Source: Pseudovibrio flavus (GTDB taxonomy: Bacteria; Pseudomonadota; Alphaproteobacteria; Rhizobiales; Stappiaceae). From it: a stretch of DNA of 64,000 bases. Below, one piece after another: positions 16,522 to 26,487 of this stretch. Position 1 is the first letter of the stretch, and each line of letters starts with the position of its first letter. The DNA is taken from positions 1-64,000 of the forward strand of contig NZ_SMMA01000066.1 in assembly GCF_009711345.1 (NCBI RefSeq). Direction: 5' to 3'. The position numbers were made by a program, and so were the translations under genes. The notes under the pieces were generated by a model. It was not told the origin of the DNA, did no database searches, and saw only the letters and a program-made list of their open reading frames with translations.

Positions 16522-17919
16522 GTGAAACAACGCTCGCTCCGTCGTCGCCTGCTCATCGGAATGGGCAGTGCCTTCGTCGTTATTCTCTCCATCATCTACA
16601 TTGGTTTGTGGACCTACGCGAAAGAGAGCGCCAACCAGTCTTATGATCGTCTCTTAAAGAGTGCTGCGCTTTCCATTTTGGAGCGAAGCTTTGTTTCCCA
16701 CGGCAAGCCCAGTGTAGATATTCCCTATTCCGCGATGGAGACACTTGGGCTCGCCCCCAATGACAGGGTGTTCTATCGTGTATTTACCGTTACTGGTGGC
16801 ACGATAACAGGCAGTGATGATCTCCCGTTGCCTGATGATTATGAGCCGTCCTCGGAGCCAGAGTTTTTTGACCGGAGCTACTCTGGCGAGCCGATGCGCT
16901 TTATTGTGCAGGCGCGCTATTTGCGCGGCGCGGGGTATTCCGGTTGGGTTGTTGTGGAACTGGGGCAAACGCGATTGGCCCGCTCTGAGCTTGAGTTTGA
17001 CCTCATACAAAATGGTCTTGGTGTTGCAACGCTTATCACCATCGTCGGTTTGATCTTTGTATGGTTTGGCATCAACAAAGCCCTGCATCCGCTGATTGGT
17101 ATTGAAGCAGAACTGCGCCAGCGTGATACGACCGATCTGACACCGCTTAAGCCACAGTCGCCCAGAGAGGTTGCCAGTCTCATTGGTTCGATTAATGGCT
17201 TTATTGAACGTCTACGAAAGAGTCTGGATCATTCCCAAACCTTTATTGCTGATGTTGCGCACCAGACCAGAACATCACTCAGTACGCTGCAAGGGCAGTT
17301 GGAACTTGCGAGGGAGCAAGACAACCTGCCTGAGATGCGCGAACGCATTAGCCGCGTTGAGGATCAGACGAGGCGCACGATCCGCCTGACGAACCAGCTT
17401 ATTTCCCATGCGATGGTCATTCACCGCGCCGATAATCAGGTGATGCAGGCGGTAGATCTTTGCCAGCTTGCAAAGGACGTTCTGGAACAAACACTGCGCG
17501 ACTACATGGCGAGCAAGGTCGAATTCGAATTCTCGTGTGTGGGCGAAGAAGAAGAGGATCTGACGCCAATTTGGGGTGATCCGATAGCAATTCGAGAGGC
17601 TCTTCGAAACTTGCTGCACAACGCTGTTCAGCATGGTCCGGAGATCAACCACATCGAACTTAGAGTGGCTGCGGATAAGGGCTCTGTTAGCGTGTGCGTT
17701 GATGATGCGGGTGAGGGTATTCCGGAGGATATGCGCGCTGCTGCACTAGAGCGCTTCCGGTCACTTGGTGAGAGAAGGGCCAATTCGGGCTTGGGGCTGT
17801 CTATCGTTTCTGCAGTGGCGCAAACCCATGGTGCCGAGTTGGTTTTGACACAATCGCCTTTGGGCGGGCTTCGCGTTTCAATGCGCTTTAAAAAGGGAGC
17901 GGATGCATGCGTAGCCTAA
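16522..17919 (+). CDS. Sensor histidine kinase, TctE type
   Basis: 465 residues. Basic N-terminus, one membrane segment (LLIGMGSAFVVILSIIYIGL), a periplasmic domain of about 130 residues, a second membrane segment (LGVATLITIVGLIFVWFGI), a linker, then HisKA with His247 in ADVAHQTRTSL. The kinase domain shows REALRNLLHNAVQHG, DDAGEGIPEDM and GLGLSIVSAVAQTHGAEL. GTG at 16522 is preferred to a TTG at 16492 that would overlap the regulator gene. The gene overlaps the start of the next gene by 13 bases, so a periplasmic binding protein is made with the kinase, possibly as its signal receptor. Confidence 0.9.
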   Translation: MKQRSLRRRLLIGMGSAFVVILSIIYIGLWTYAKESANQSYDRLLKSAALSILERSFVSHGKPSVDIPYSAMETLGLAPNDRVFYRVFTVTGGTITGSDDLPLPDDYEPSSEPEFFDRSYSGEPMRFIVQARYLRGAGYSGWVVVELGQTRLARSELEFDLIQNGLGVATLITIVGLIFVWFGINKALHPLIGIEAELRQRDTTDLTPLKPQSPREVASLIGSINGFIERLRKSLDHSQTFIADVAHQTRTSLSTLQGQLELAREQDNLPEMRERISRVEDQTRRTIRLTNQLISHAMVIHRADNQVMQAVDLCQLAKDVLEQTLRDYMASKVEFEFSCVGEEEEDLTPIWGDPIAIREALRNLLHNAVQHGPEINHIELRVAADKGSVSVCVDDAGEGIPEDMRAAALERFRSLGERRANSGLGLSIVSAVAQTHGAELVLTQSPLGGLRVSMRFKKGADACVA

Positions 17920-18944
17920 TCGCTTCTATCGCTGTGCTTGTGATGCTGACTGGCAGCGCTTCCGCTATCGACAGGAAAGCCCTACACATTCACAGCGCGA
18001 CAGACACAGAGGCCTTTTTGCCGATTATAAAGGGCTTTGAGGCGCGTTACCCTGAATACGTTGTTGAGTACAGCGACTACAATACAAACGATCTCTACAA
18101 GCGCGTCACGTCCACCAAGGCGTCCTCTGAAGAGCCGATTGATATTGTTATCAGTCCTGCGATGGACCTACAGGTAAAGCTCGTCAACTCAGGCTTTGCG
18201 CTCAAGCTCAATATGGTGGGTTCTGAAGAGCTTCCGACGTGGGCGAAATGGCGTGATGAACTGTTCGGGTTTACGCTGGAACCTGCTGCGATTGTTTACA
18301 ACAAAGAGGCGTTCAGGGAGATGGAGTTGCCAGAGACCCACTCCGATTTGGCCAGCATGATCCGCGATTATGGAGAGATGTTTGATCGGCGCATCGGCAC
18401 CTATGATATCCGCAGTTCAGGTATCGGCTATCTGTTTGCAACGCAGGATGCCATTCAGGGGGCGCAGGCGTTCCGTCTAACAGAGAGTTTGGGGCGTGCT
18501 AGAGCGGGCCTATTCTGCTGTACCTCGACAATTGTCGAGAAAGTCGCACGGGGCGAGCTGATACTTGGCTATAACGTGATCGGCTCCTACGCCCTTGCTG
18601 CGGTGGAGAGCAATCCCGATGTGGGCATCCTGTTTTTGAAAGACTACACGCTGGCTATGTCACGCTCGGCGTTTGTTCATCACTCTTCCCAGAACAAGAA
18701 AGGTGCGCGGCTGTTTTTGGAGTTCTTGCTCTCAGGGCAGGGGCAGACAGTGCTTGCGCAAAACTCGGCCCTTTTGCCACGCCAGTACAGCACGGCGACC
18801 CGCTTTGCGCCCTATGCAGATACGACACCGCTTGTGCCTATCAAAATAGGACCAGCTCTGCTCACTTACCTTGATGGTTTGAAAAAGAGTAACTTTCTGG
18901 AGAACTGGGAAGCATCGATCAACTGGACAAATGCAGGGCCTTAA
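17907..18944 (+). CDS. Periplasmic solute-binding protein tied to the two-component system
   Basis: 345 residues with a signal peptide (MRSLIASIAVLVMLTGSASA). The fold resembles family-1 ABC binding proteins of the iron(III)/AfuA kind: LHIHSATDTEAFLPIIKGFEARYP at the start, then DIVISPAMDLQVKLV and LILGYNVIGSYAL. AAAGGGAGC ribosome site; the start overlaps the kinase stop. No ABC permease or ATPase for it follows; a terminator closes the operon. That makes a sensory rather than a transport role plausible. Ligand unknown. Confidence 0.82.
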   Translation: MRSLIASIAVLVMLTGSASAIDRKALHIHSATDTEAFLPIIKGFEARYPEYVVEYSDYNTNDLYKRVTSTKASSEEPIDIVISPAMDLQVKLVNSGFALKLNMVGSEELPTWAKWRDELFGFTLEPAAIVYNKEAFREMELPETHSDLASMIRDYGEMFDRRIGTYDIRSSGIGYLFATQDAIQGAQAFRLTESLGRARAGLFCCTSTIVEKVARGELILGYNVIGSYALAAVESNPDVGILFLKDYTLAMSRSAFVHHSSQNKKGARLFLEFLLSGQGQTVLAQNSALLPRQYSTATRFAPYADTTPLVPIKIGPALLTYLDGLKKSNFLENWEASINWTNAGP

Positions 18945-18977
18945 TAGGCTGTTGGCTGATCCCGTTTGGATGCAAAA

Positions 18978-19004
18978 AAGGCGGCCCAATGAGCCGCCTT
19001 TTCA
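18978..19004. terminator. Bidirectional terminator
   Basis: AAGGCGGC-N7-GCCGCCTT with A run before and T run after, between the binding-protein gene and the convergent iadA. Confidence 0.88.
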
Positions 19005-19029
19005 TATCTCTTAGCCAAGAATCTAGATC

Positions 19030-20193
19030 TTATTCGAAAGTGCCTTTTACGACAGCTTCACCGTCTGCGACCATGATACGGCCTTTTGCGATCGTATCAG
19101 TCAGCATGAGGGTGGAGTTGTCGAGCAGAACAACGTCGCCGTCAAAGCCAGTTGCAAGGTGGCCCTTGCTTTCTTCAAGGCCCATCTGGTGTGCTGCGTT
19201 CGCGGTCACAGGAGCAAGCATCTGGGAAAGGGTGAGGCCTTTCTCAACACCACGACGCACTTCGATAAGAAGGCTGTCAGGGGTGCCTACGCCCATACCA
19301 ACGATACGGGTACGATCTTCGTTCCAGCGAGGCATGGAGCCGCCAGCATCGGAAGAGAAGGTAAAGCGATTTGCAATGCCTTCCTCGATGCTGAGGCGGG
19401 TTGCTTCTGCGCAGGTCATCTTGCCACGGCTACCATCGTCGATGAGGACGCCGGTACCATCAATAAACGCACCCATCTTGGCCAGCTTTACAGCGGACGG
19501 CCAGATGTCTTCGCGGTTGATGTGGGTCGGCACAAAACGTTCTGGCTGGTAGTCGCTGATTTCGAGAATGTCGAAAACCTGATCGAGGCCTGCCTTACCG
19601 ATGCCGGTGTGAACGGTGATGATACCCTTCTTTGCAGCGATCAGAGATGCAACACGCACTTCGCTAACCAGATGGCCGAGTTCCTCACGGGTGACGAACG
19701 GGCCGCGGTGGTCTGCGAGTGCCAGCTTCACACCGATTACTGGATCGATAAACGCGATATCGCGCTGTACAGAACCGGTAATGGTTGGAGATGGCAGGTG
19801 ATAGGCACCGGTGATCATGCGGGCAGTGATGCCCTCTGCGTTGAACGCCATGGTCTTGGCATAGAGGCTCTCCACGTGGCGGGAGAGGGAGTCCGTGCCA
19901 AGAAGGCCAAGAGCGGTGGTTACGCCGTTCAGGGTCTGCTGGGTCAGTGTCAGCTCAGGGGTGCGAGTCTGGTAACCACCTTCGCCGCCGCCGCCGATAA
20001 AATGCTGATGGGTATCAACGAGGCCCGGAATAGCAATCTTTCCGGTGCCGTCGATAACCTCTACAGAGCCAACCAGACTTGCTGTATCAATTGCATCTTC
20101 AATAGCAATGATTTTGCCAGCAGCAATCAGGATGTCCTTCTTGCCCAGTGCCTCAGGAGCGAAAATGTCAGCGCCTTTTATGAGAAGCTGCAT
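19030..20193 (-). CDS. iadA: Isoaspartyl dipeptidase (beta-aspartyl peptidase)
   Basis: Zinc amidohydrolase that cleaves beta-aspartyl dipeptides left by breakdown of damaged proteins. 387 residues. Metal ligands: DTHQHFIGGGGEGG (HxH), the bridging lysine in IGVKLALADHR, TVHTG, PTHINRED and the aspartate in FSSDAGG. The substrate tyrosine is in GAYHLPSPTITGS, matching E. coli IadA. AAGGA ribosome site, 11 bases after dppC. It is the last gene of a dipeptide importer operon, which points to uptake and cleavage of isoaspartyl peptides. Confidence 0.93.
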   Translation of the reverse strand: MQLLIKGADIFAPEALGKKDILIAAGKIIAIEDAIDTASLVGSVEVIDGTGKIAIPGLVDTHQHFIGGGGEGGYQTRTPELTLTQQTLNGVTTALGLLGTDSLSRHVESLYAKTMAFNAEGITARMITGAYHLPSPTITGSVQRDIAFIDPVIGVKLALADHRGPFVTREELGHLVSEVRVASLIAAKKGIITVHTGIGKAGLDQVFDILEISDYQPERFVPTHINREDIWPSAVKLAKMGAFIDGTGVLIDDGSRGKMTCAEATRLSIEEGIANRFTFSSDAGGSMPRWNEDRTRIVGMGVGTPDSLLIEVRRGVEKGLTLSQMLAPVTANAAHQMGLEESKGHLATGFDGDVVLLDNSTLMLTDTIAKGRIMVADGEAVVKGTFE

Positions 20194-20204
20194 GAGATCA
20201 ATCC

Positions 20205-21068
20205 TTACTTCGGATCCAGCGCAGCACGAAGGCCGTCGCCCAGAACGTTACAGCAAAGAACAGTCAGGAAGATGCACAGACCCGGATAGAGGGTGAGGTA
20301 CATGTAACCGTCTACTGCGATGAAGTCGCGGCTGGAAGCAAGCATTGCGCCCCATTCAGGAGATGGAGGCTGCGCACCCATGCCGAGGAAGCTGAGGCTT
20401 GCTGCGGTTAGAACAGAGGTGCCAACACGCATGGTGAAGTAAACCAGAATACCGCCGATGGTGCTTGGCAGAATATGCACAAACATGATGCGGAAGTGGC
20501 TTGCGCCCATGGTGGTTGCTGCACGCACGTACTGGGAGTTCAGCACAGCCAAAGCAGAGCTTCGGGTAATACGGGCAAACGTTGGCGTACTGAAGATAGC
20601 AATCGCGATGATAACGTTCACGATACCGCCACCCAGCACTGCAACGATAGCAATTGCCAGCAGGAAGCTTGGGAATGCGAACAGTACGTCTGCTGCACGC
20701 ATGATGATAGTGTCGAGCCAGCCGCCTTTATAGGCAGCCATAATACCCAGAACGCTGCCGAGCAACGCGCCGAAGGTTACAGAAAGGAAACCGACGGACA
20801 GGGAAATACGGGCGCCATAGACCAAACGCGTGAACAGGTCACGACCATAAAGGTCGGTGCCCACCCAGTTTTCAGCGGACGGAGGCATCAGGATCTTGTC
20901 ATAGTCGAAGTCGTTCAGGCCCTGACTGAGGAAGAACGGGGCGAATATCGCCATCAACACCATGATAAGGAGAATTGAACCTGCCAGAATGGCGAGCTTT
21001 TCCCTTTTGAAACGTCTAAGGAAGAGCTCAAACGGCGATACAGATTGGGAAGTCGTCGTACTGCTCAT
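20205..21068 (-). CDS. dppC: Dipeptide ABC transporter permease, DppC type
   Basis: 287 residues, inner-membrane permease. N-terminal OppC-type segment (FKREKLAILAGSILLIMVLMAIFAPFF) then five more helices, GTDLYGRDLFTRLVYGARISL and the ATPase-contact EAA loop around YVRAATTMGASHFRIMFVHILP. The stop of dppB overlaps its ATG by 4 bases. Confidence 0.93.
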   Translation of the reverse strand: MSSTTTSQSVSPFELFLRRFKREKLAILAGSILLIMVLMAIFAPFFLSQGLNDFDYDKILMPPSAENWVGTDLYGRDLFTRLVYGARISLSVGFLSVTFGALLGSVLGIMAAYKGGWLDTIIMRAADVLFAFPSFLLAIAIVAVLGGGIVNVIIAIAIFSTPTFARITRSSALAVLNSQYVRAATTMGASHFRIMFVHILPSTIGGILVYFTMRVGTSVLTAASLSFLGMGAQPPSPEWGAMLASSRDFIAVDGYMYLTLYPGLCIFLTVLCCNVLGDGLRAALDPK

Positions 21069-21982
21069 TTCAGTCGGACCTGCGGGTTGATAACGGTATA
21101 CAGCACGTCAACGATGAAGTTGATCATGACGAAGTGGAAGGAATAGAGGATCAGTAGGGTCTGTACGACTGGATAGTCGCGAGCCACTACGGATTCGATA
21201 AGCAGGGAACCAAGGCCCGGCAGACCGAAGATTGCTTCCGCAACGATGGAACCACTCAAAATGAAACCGATCTGAAGACCGATAACAGTGATGATAGGCA
21301 GCATCGCGTTACGCAGCGCGTGAACGTAAGTTACGTTGAAGCGCTTTACGCCTTTTGCGCGCGCGGTCTGGATGTAGTTTTCGGAAAGAACATCAAGAAA
21401 CGCGGAGCGGGTGAAGCGAGCGATAATCGCGGTACCCATCATACCGATGGTGATTGCTGGCAGTGTGAGGTCAGCCCAGGACTGGAAACCAGTCGGGTTG
21501 AACCACTGTAGCTTCACCGCAAAAATCTGGATCAGAATGAGGCCCAGCCAGAACTCGGGCACCGAAATGCCCGAGACTGAAAAGATCATACAAGCCCGAT
21601 CCAGAAATTTGGATTTGTGGGTTGCCGCAATGACGCCCAGAACAATCCCCGCAGGAATGAACCAAAGGCAAACGAGGGTTAGCTTGGCTGTCAGGACATA
21701 ACGATCAGCCAGTACGTCGTAGACCGGGTCACCCGAAATCAACGAGTTGCCGAAGTCCAGCTGCAGCAGGTTCACAAGGAAGATGTAGAACTGCTGATGA
21801 AGGGGCAGATCGAGTCCGAGCTTCTGACGGATGATCTCCATTTCCTGGAGAGTCGCATCTTCACCGGCAAGCATGCGAACAGGGTCACCCGGTAGCATGT
21901 GCACAAAGAAGAACGCCAGAATAGCAATGACAAACATTACTCCCAACGTGCCGAGGAGACGCTTGAGAATATATTGCGGCAT
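21065..21982 (-). CDS. dppB: Dipeptide ABC transporter permease, DppB type
   Basis: 305 residues, partner permease. Typical start YILKRLLGTLGVMFVIAILAF with HMLPGDPVRMLAG, and the EAA loop ENYIQTARAKGVKRFNVTYVHALRNAMLP. Ends VIDVLY..INPQVRLK-like, standard for DppB. It lies 14 bases after the binding-protein gene and overlaps dppC. Confidence 0.94.
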   Translation of the reverse strand: MPQYILKRLLGTLGVMFVIAILAFFFVHMLPGDPVRMLAGEDATLQEMEIIRQKLGLDLPLHQQFYIFLVNLLQLDFGNSLISGDPVYDVLADRYVLTAKLTLVCLWFIPAGIVLGVIAATHKSKFLDRACMIFSVSGISVPEFWLGLILIQIFAVKLQWFNPTGFQSWADLTLPAITIGMMGTAIIARFTRSAFLDVLSENYIQTARAKGVKRFNVTYVHALRNAMLPIITVIGLQIGFILSGSIVAEAIFGLPGLGSLLIESVVARDYPVVQTLLILYSFHFVMINFIVDVLYTVINPQVRLK

Positions 21983-21996
21983 TATGGTGTTTTACC

Positions 21997-23505
21997 TTAC
22001 TTAACCAGCTCTACGTCGCCGACGCTGATAGAACCATCTGGGAGGAAATCAACGCCTTTGAGGGCTTTGCTTTTACCAACGGTGCGGTAGTCAACGGTGG
22101 TGTAGATTACAGGAGCGTCGTTCCATGCGATCTCTTGGATCTGACCGTAGACTTCCTGTTTGCGAGCAGGGTCAAGAGTGATCTGACCTTCTGCAATCAG
22201 TTTGTCCAGCTCAGGGTTGGAATAGAGAGCGTAGTTGGAGCCAGCGCCGGTCTGGTAGATTGGACGCAGTGCCCAGTCAGCAGTACCGGTAGAGGAAGAC
22301 CAGCCAGCATCAAAGATAACCGGGCGGGTTGGATCGTCCTTCAGAGTGTCGCCTGCTGCGTAGTGGGAAGCAGTGTCACGTGGGATGATTTCCAGCTCGA
22401 TGTTGAGCGCTTCCAGCTGCTGCTGCATAAATTCAGCAGAACGCAGGGAAAGGGTGCTGTTTTTAGACCACAATACAGCCTTGAAACCGTCAGCGTAGCC
22501 AGCTTCTGCAAGCAGTGCCTTAGCTTTTTCAAGATCGTACTTGTAGCTTTCCTGCTCAGCGTAGGTTTCCAGATCGCTAGGGATCGGAGAAGTCATAGGA
22601 GCAGCGTCGCCGTTGTAAACAACCTTAGCGAATGCTTCTTTGTTGAATGCGTAGTTCAGAGCTTTACGAACGCGCACGTCAGAGAAGATTTCGTTCTGGG
22701 TGTTCAGGGAGTACCAGCGGCCAATGATGGTTGGTACACGAACGTTTTCAGCTTTCGGGCTAGCGTCGATCACCTTCTTCATAGCTGGAGCTACGGTGGA
22801 GATGAACTGTGCCTGACCGGACTGCAGCATTGCGAGCTGGGAGCCAGCTTCTGCAACGGTGCGGAACTCGATGCCGTCAACTTTTACAGGGCCGCGCCAG
22901 TAGTTTTCGTTAGCGGTGAATGCAACGGAGCTACCACGGGTCCATTTGTCAAATACGAAGCGACCGGTACCAACTGGGTTGGACTGGATGTCTTCACCAT
23001 ACTTTTCCAAAGCAGCAGGGCTGATCATGCCCTGAGATGGGTGAGTGATGGAGTTGATGAAGTTGTTGGATGGTTCCTTCAGAACAACTTCAAGCTTGTC
23101 GTCAGCAAGAACGTTGAACTCTTTCACGTTGGTGAGAAGAGACGCGCGACGCAGCTTGTGCTTGATTTCGTGTTCGAAGTTGTACTTTACAGCTTCAGCA
23201 TTGAAATCAGTGCCGTCGTGGAACTTGATGCCTTTGTTCAAGGTGATGGTGTAGGTCTTGCCGTCTTCGCTGACTTCATAGCCAGTTGCGAGGTTCGGCT
23301 GGATTTCCATCTTGGTGTTGAACTTGAACAGGCCTTCGTATGCAGCACCTGCTACAGACATGTCCAATGTGATGGAGGCATTGTGCGGGTTGAGCGTGCG
23401 AACGGAGCTTTCGATCGCAATAACGACGTTAGTCTCTGCCATGGCTTGACCGGCGATGCCAGCGACCAGCGCGGTTGATAGAACCAGTGATTTCATAAGG
23501 TTCAT
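21997..23505 (-). CDS. dppA: Peptide-binding protein, DppA/OppA family
   Basis: 502 residues with a signal peptide (MKSLVLSTALVAGIAGQAMAE). Family-5 binding protein: ESSVRTLNPHNASITLDM, YEGLFKFN, LATGYEVSEDGKTYTITLNKGIKFHDG. AAGGA ribosome site. Second gene of the unit after the ATPase. Peptide specificity cannot be read from sequence; iadA at the end of the operon suggests beta-aspartyl peptides. Confidence 0.92.
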   Translation of the reverse strand: MNLMKSLVLSTALVAGIAGQAMAETNVVIAIESSVRTLNPHNASITLDMSVAGAAYEGLFKFNTKMEIQPNLATGYEVSEDGKTYTITLNKGIKFHDGTDFNAEAVKYNFEHEIKHKLRRASLLTNVKEFNVLADDKLEVVLKEPSNNFINSITHPSQGMISPAALEKYGEDIQSNPVGTGRFVFDKWTRGSSVAFTANENYWRGPVKVDGIEFRTVAEAGSQLAMLQSGQAQFISTVAPAMKKVIDASPKAENVRVPTIIGRWYSLNTQNEIFSDVRVRKALNYAFNKEAFAKVVYNGDAAPMTSPIPSDLETYAEQESYKYDLEKAKALLAEAGYADGFKAVLWSKNSTLSLRSAEFMQQQLEALNIELEIIPRDTASHYAAGDTLKDDPTRPVIFDAGWSSSTGTADWALRPIYQTGAGSNYALYSNPELDKLIAEGQITLDPARKQEVYGQIQEIAWNDAPVIYTTVDYRTVGKSKALKGVDFLPDGSISVGDVELVK

Positions 23506-23699
23506 TGTCAGTCCTTACTTTTAGATTTGTTACTCGCTCGCTGTCCCGTTCGCCAAAGTGAAACAGCACAGTCTGCGCGGTAGCTATGTCACCGTTCAAC
23601 ACACGTTGGACGTTCCGACATCACTCGAGAATTGCGTTCAAGGGTGAGAACGGTGGCACTACGGTTTTGGTTCTTGTTAGTTATTGGGCTTCCGGCCTG

Positions 23700-25556
23700 T
23701 CACTCCGTCGCTACTTTGTGGCTTGGAGAGATTTCTTTCATCAGAATTGGTGTCGGCGCTTCACCTACTGGGAAGACAGGATCCGGCACTTCATCGTTGA
23801 TCAGTTCGAATGTTTTCTGCTGGCGGGTCGAGAAGTCGATCTGCGGGATCGCGGCAAGCAGCTTACGGGTGTAGCTGTGCTGCGTGTTCTCGAAGATGTC
23901 ACGACGGTGGCCAACTTCCACGAGCTGGCCCTTGGTCATAACTGCAACGCGATGGCAAACGCGTTCGATAACCGCCATGTCGTGGGAAATGAAGATGAAG
24001 GAAACACCCAGATTGCGCTGAAGTTCCATCATCAGGTTAAGAACGGTTGCCTGTACCGACACGTCGAGAGCGGAAACGGACTCGTCCGCTACGATGATCT
24101 TCGGATTGGTGGTCAGCGCACGCGCGATGTTTACGCGCTGCAGCATGCCGCCGGAGAATTCGTGCGGGTAGTGACGGTAAAGGTCTGGCGCAATGCCTAC
24201 CTGCTGGAGCAGTTCTTTTGCACGCTTTTGACGATCCGCTGCGCTCATGTCAGGGCAATGGATGATCAGCGGCTCTTCAACTGCGGCGCCAATGGTCATG
24301 CGCGGGTTCAAGGATGCCAGAGGATCCTGGAAGATGAAGGAGATATCCTTGCGAACCAGTTCACGCTGCTCAGGGGTCGGGTTCAGCAGGTCGATTTCAC
24401 CATAGCGAACATCACCTTCTGCTTCGCCCAGCAAGCCAAGGATCGCGTTACCGATGGTGGACTTACCAGAACCGGACTCGCCCACGATGCCGAGGGTTTC
24501 GCCTTTGTGGAGGTCGAAGGAGACGTCGGATACAGCGTGGATCTGGTGGGTTACCTGACCAAAGAAGTTATGACGACGCGGGAAGATAACCTGAAGGTTG
24601 CGAACAGTCAGAAGCGGGTCTTCGTTATAGTCAACGGCGTGGCCGTCAATCTGTGCAACGTTGCCGCCCTTGCCAGCGAGCTCTTCTTCCATAGTCAAAA
24701 CAGGGAAGGAGCGTGGCAGGTCGCTACCGGTCATTTCGCCAAGCTTTGGAGCTGCAGCGAGCAGGGCGCGAGTATAAGCGTGCTGAGGCGCGGTGAAGAT
24801 CTGTTCCAGAGTGCCGGACTCGACCACTTCGCCTTTGTACATAACAGCAACGCGGTCTGCGATTTCGTAAACAACGCCCATGTCGTGGGTGATGAAGATC
24901 ACGCCCATGTCCAGTTCTTTCTGCAGCTCTTTAATAAGCGCAAGAATCTGGGCCTGAATGGTTACGTCCAGTGCTGTGGTTGGTTCGTCTGCGATCAGCA
25001 GCTTTGGCTTACATGCAAGGGCCATCGCGATCATGACGCGCTGACGCATGCCGCCAGAAAGCTGGTGCGGATAAACGCCGAGAATTTTGCGACCACTTGG
25101 AACGCGAACAAGGTCCAAAAGGCGTCCAGCTTCTTCAAGCGACTCCTTCATGGATTTGTTCTGGTGAATGCGAATGGCTTCAGCGATCTGCTTGCCAACG
25201 GTCATCACCGGGTTAAGAGAGGTCATCGGGTCCTGGAAGATCATGGAGATCTGGTCACCACGGATTTCTTCCAGTTCGGTCTGCTTCATGCCTGCTAGGT
25301 CGATAGAGCCGGTGCTCTCTCCAGACTTGGAAGTCTTTCCTTTATGCAGCCAGATGGAACCATCTGTCGTGCCACGTTCCCCGAGCAATCCCATAATCGA
25401 CTTGCTGAAGACCGACTTGCCCGAGCCGGATTCCCCAACGATGGCTAGAATCTCGTTATGAGCCATGCCAATGTTGATGTCTTTCAGCACGTGTTTGACG
25501 CCAAACATAGTGTTGAAACGTACATTTAGGTTGCGGGCTTCTAACAGTTCACTCAC
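23700..25556 (-). CDS. Fused double ATPase of the dipeptide ABC transporter (DppD-DppF)
   Basis: 618 residues carrying two complete ABC domains, one per half: Walker A GESGSGKSVFSKSIMG and later GESGSGKSTIGNAILG; signatures LSGGMRQRVMIA and FSGGMLQRVNIA; Walker B ADEPTTALDVT and ADESVSALDVS. Each half ends with an oligopeptide-type C-terminal extension (HAYTRALLAAAPKLG, HSYTRKLLAAIPQID). The GTG at 25556 (SELLEARNLNVRF) is preferred to a TTG 12 bases upstream. About 190 bases separate it from dppA, with no gene in between. Confidence 0.92.
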   Translation of the reverse strand: MSELLEARNLNVRFNTMFGVKHVLKDINIGMAHNEILAIVGESGSGKSVFSKSIMGLLGERGTTDGSIWLHKGKTSKSGESTGSIDLAGMKQTELEEIRGDQISMIFQDPMTSLNPVMTVGKQIAEAIRIHQNKSMKESLEEAGRLLDLVRVPSGRKILGVYPHQLSGGMRQRVMIAMALACKPKLLIADEPTTALDVTIQAQILALIKELQKELDMGVIFITHDMGVVYEIADRVAVMYKGEVVESGTLEQIFTAPQHAYTRALLAAAPKLGEMTGSDLPRSFPVLTMEEELAGKGGNVAQIDGHAVDYNEDPLLTVRNLQVIFPRRHNFFGQVTHQIHAVSDVSFDLHKGETLGIVGESGSGKSTIGNAILGLLGEAEGDVRYGEIDLLNPTPEQRELVRKDISFIFQDPLASLNPRMTIGAAVEEPLIIHCPDMSAADRQKRAKELLQQVGIAPDLYRHYPHEFSGGMLQRVNIARALTTNPKIIVADESVSALDVSVQATVLNLMMELQRNLGVSFIFISHDMAVIERVCHRVAVMTKGQLVEVGHRRDIFENTQHSYTRKLLAAIPQIDFSTRQQKTFELINDEVPDPVFPVGEAPTPILMKEISPSHKVATE

Positions 25557-26487
25557 GCTACAATCCAAGCTTCATCCAAAACACGAAGCAGCCTGCTCAT
25601 CAGCACCTTTGGAACTGAATGGATCGGGACATGTTGCCAATGGCACAGCGCATCCCGGGCACACCCCTCCCATGTCCGCTTTTGTTCCTGCAAAGACGAG
25701 GGAGTGAGCGAACCAAATCTATTCAACCAAAACCACAGAAGATCGGCTTCGCCTCTAAGCCGGGAAGCTATCAGAATTATAAATTTTTCATGAATAGAAA
25801 TATTGCGTATATTGGGTGCCGAAACGCAAAAATATTGCTGTTCGTTGCGTTACCCGTAACTTTATTAACAGTACTACTACGTAATTTTGGTCGGTTTACT
25901 TTTGGTTTTCTCATGTTTTGCCATGAGAGCCTTCCCTTTCGGTAATTTCGAGGAAGGCAATATGTCCCAGTGTAATGCAATTGGACATAGTAAAGCGAAA
26001 TTGGGAGAAACTGCCAGTTTTATGAGGGTTTAGAGAATTCTCGCCAAGATCACGTTTACGATAACCTCGGAATATTGCGAGTATAGATTTTGGCGTTTCT
26101 AGAGCTGCTGTAAGTTGATCTGTCGCTATTGCGAACAATTCTCTGATATATTGGAGATGCATTTGGTAGGGCCATTTCGCCTGTTGATATGTTCGTTTGG
26201 TGGCGGAAGCATGGCGCAAAATAGGGTGATGTCCTATTAGGGCGGCCTACGAAATGTCCGTTCAAGACGCTTGTTCCCGCTTGCCATGTCAGACAAAACT
26301 TTTGTCGATCCCGTTTAGGTAATGCGTTAACCGCGTATCCTCTTAACTCAGTCGTTTCCTAGCGATTTTAGAGTTTCTTTCCATTCTTCCTGTCTATCGA
26401 TAGTCTAGATACTGGCGGTGCATGGGTTTTGTTAGAGAACTGTTGCCAGATGCTTCGCCCAATAAATAAGAGCAAAGGATCGGTAGA
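25557..26487. other. Long intergenic region, no supported gene
   Basis: About 930 bases between the divergent ABC ATPase gene and the beta-helix gene, AT-rich in the middle. It must hold both promoters. Several small open frames on both strands overlap each other, lack ribosome sites and show no family motif, so none is called. Confidence 0.6.

Noticed and set aside
19159-20289. 376-residue plus-strand frame opposite iadA
   Set aside because: Antisense shadow of a well-supported gene; no motif.
22135-25298. Long plus-strand frames (447 and 570 residues) opposite dppA and the double ATPase
   Set aside because: Antisense shadows caused by codon use of conserved genes.
25619-26265. Several small frames between the ABC ATPase and the beta-helix gene
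   Set aside because: Overlapping each other on both strands, no ribosome sites, no motifs.
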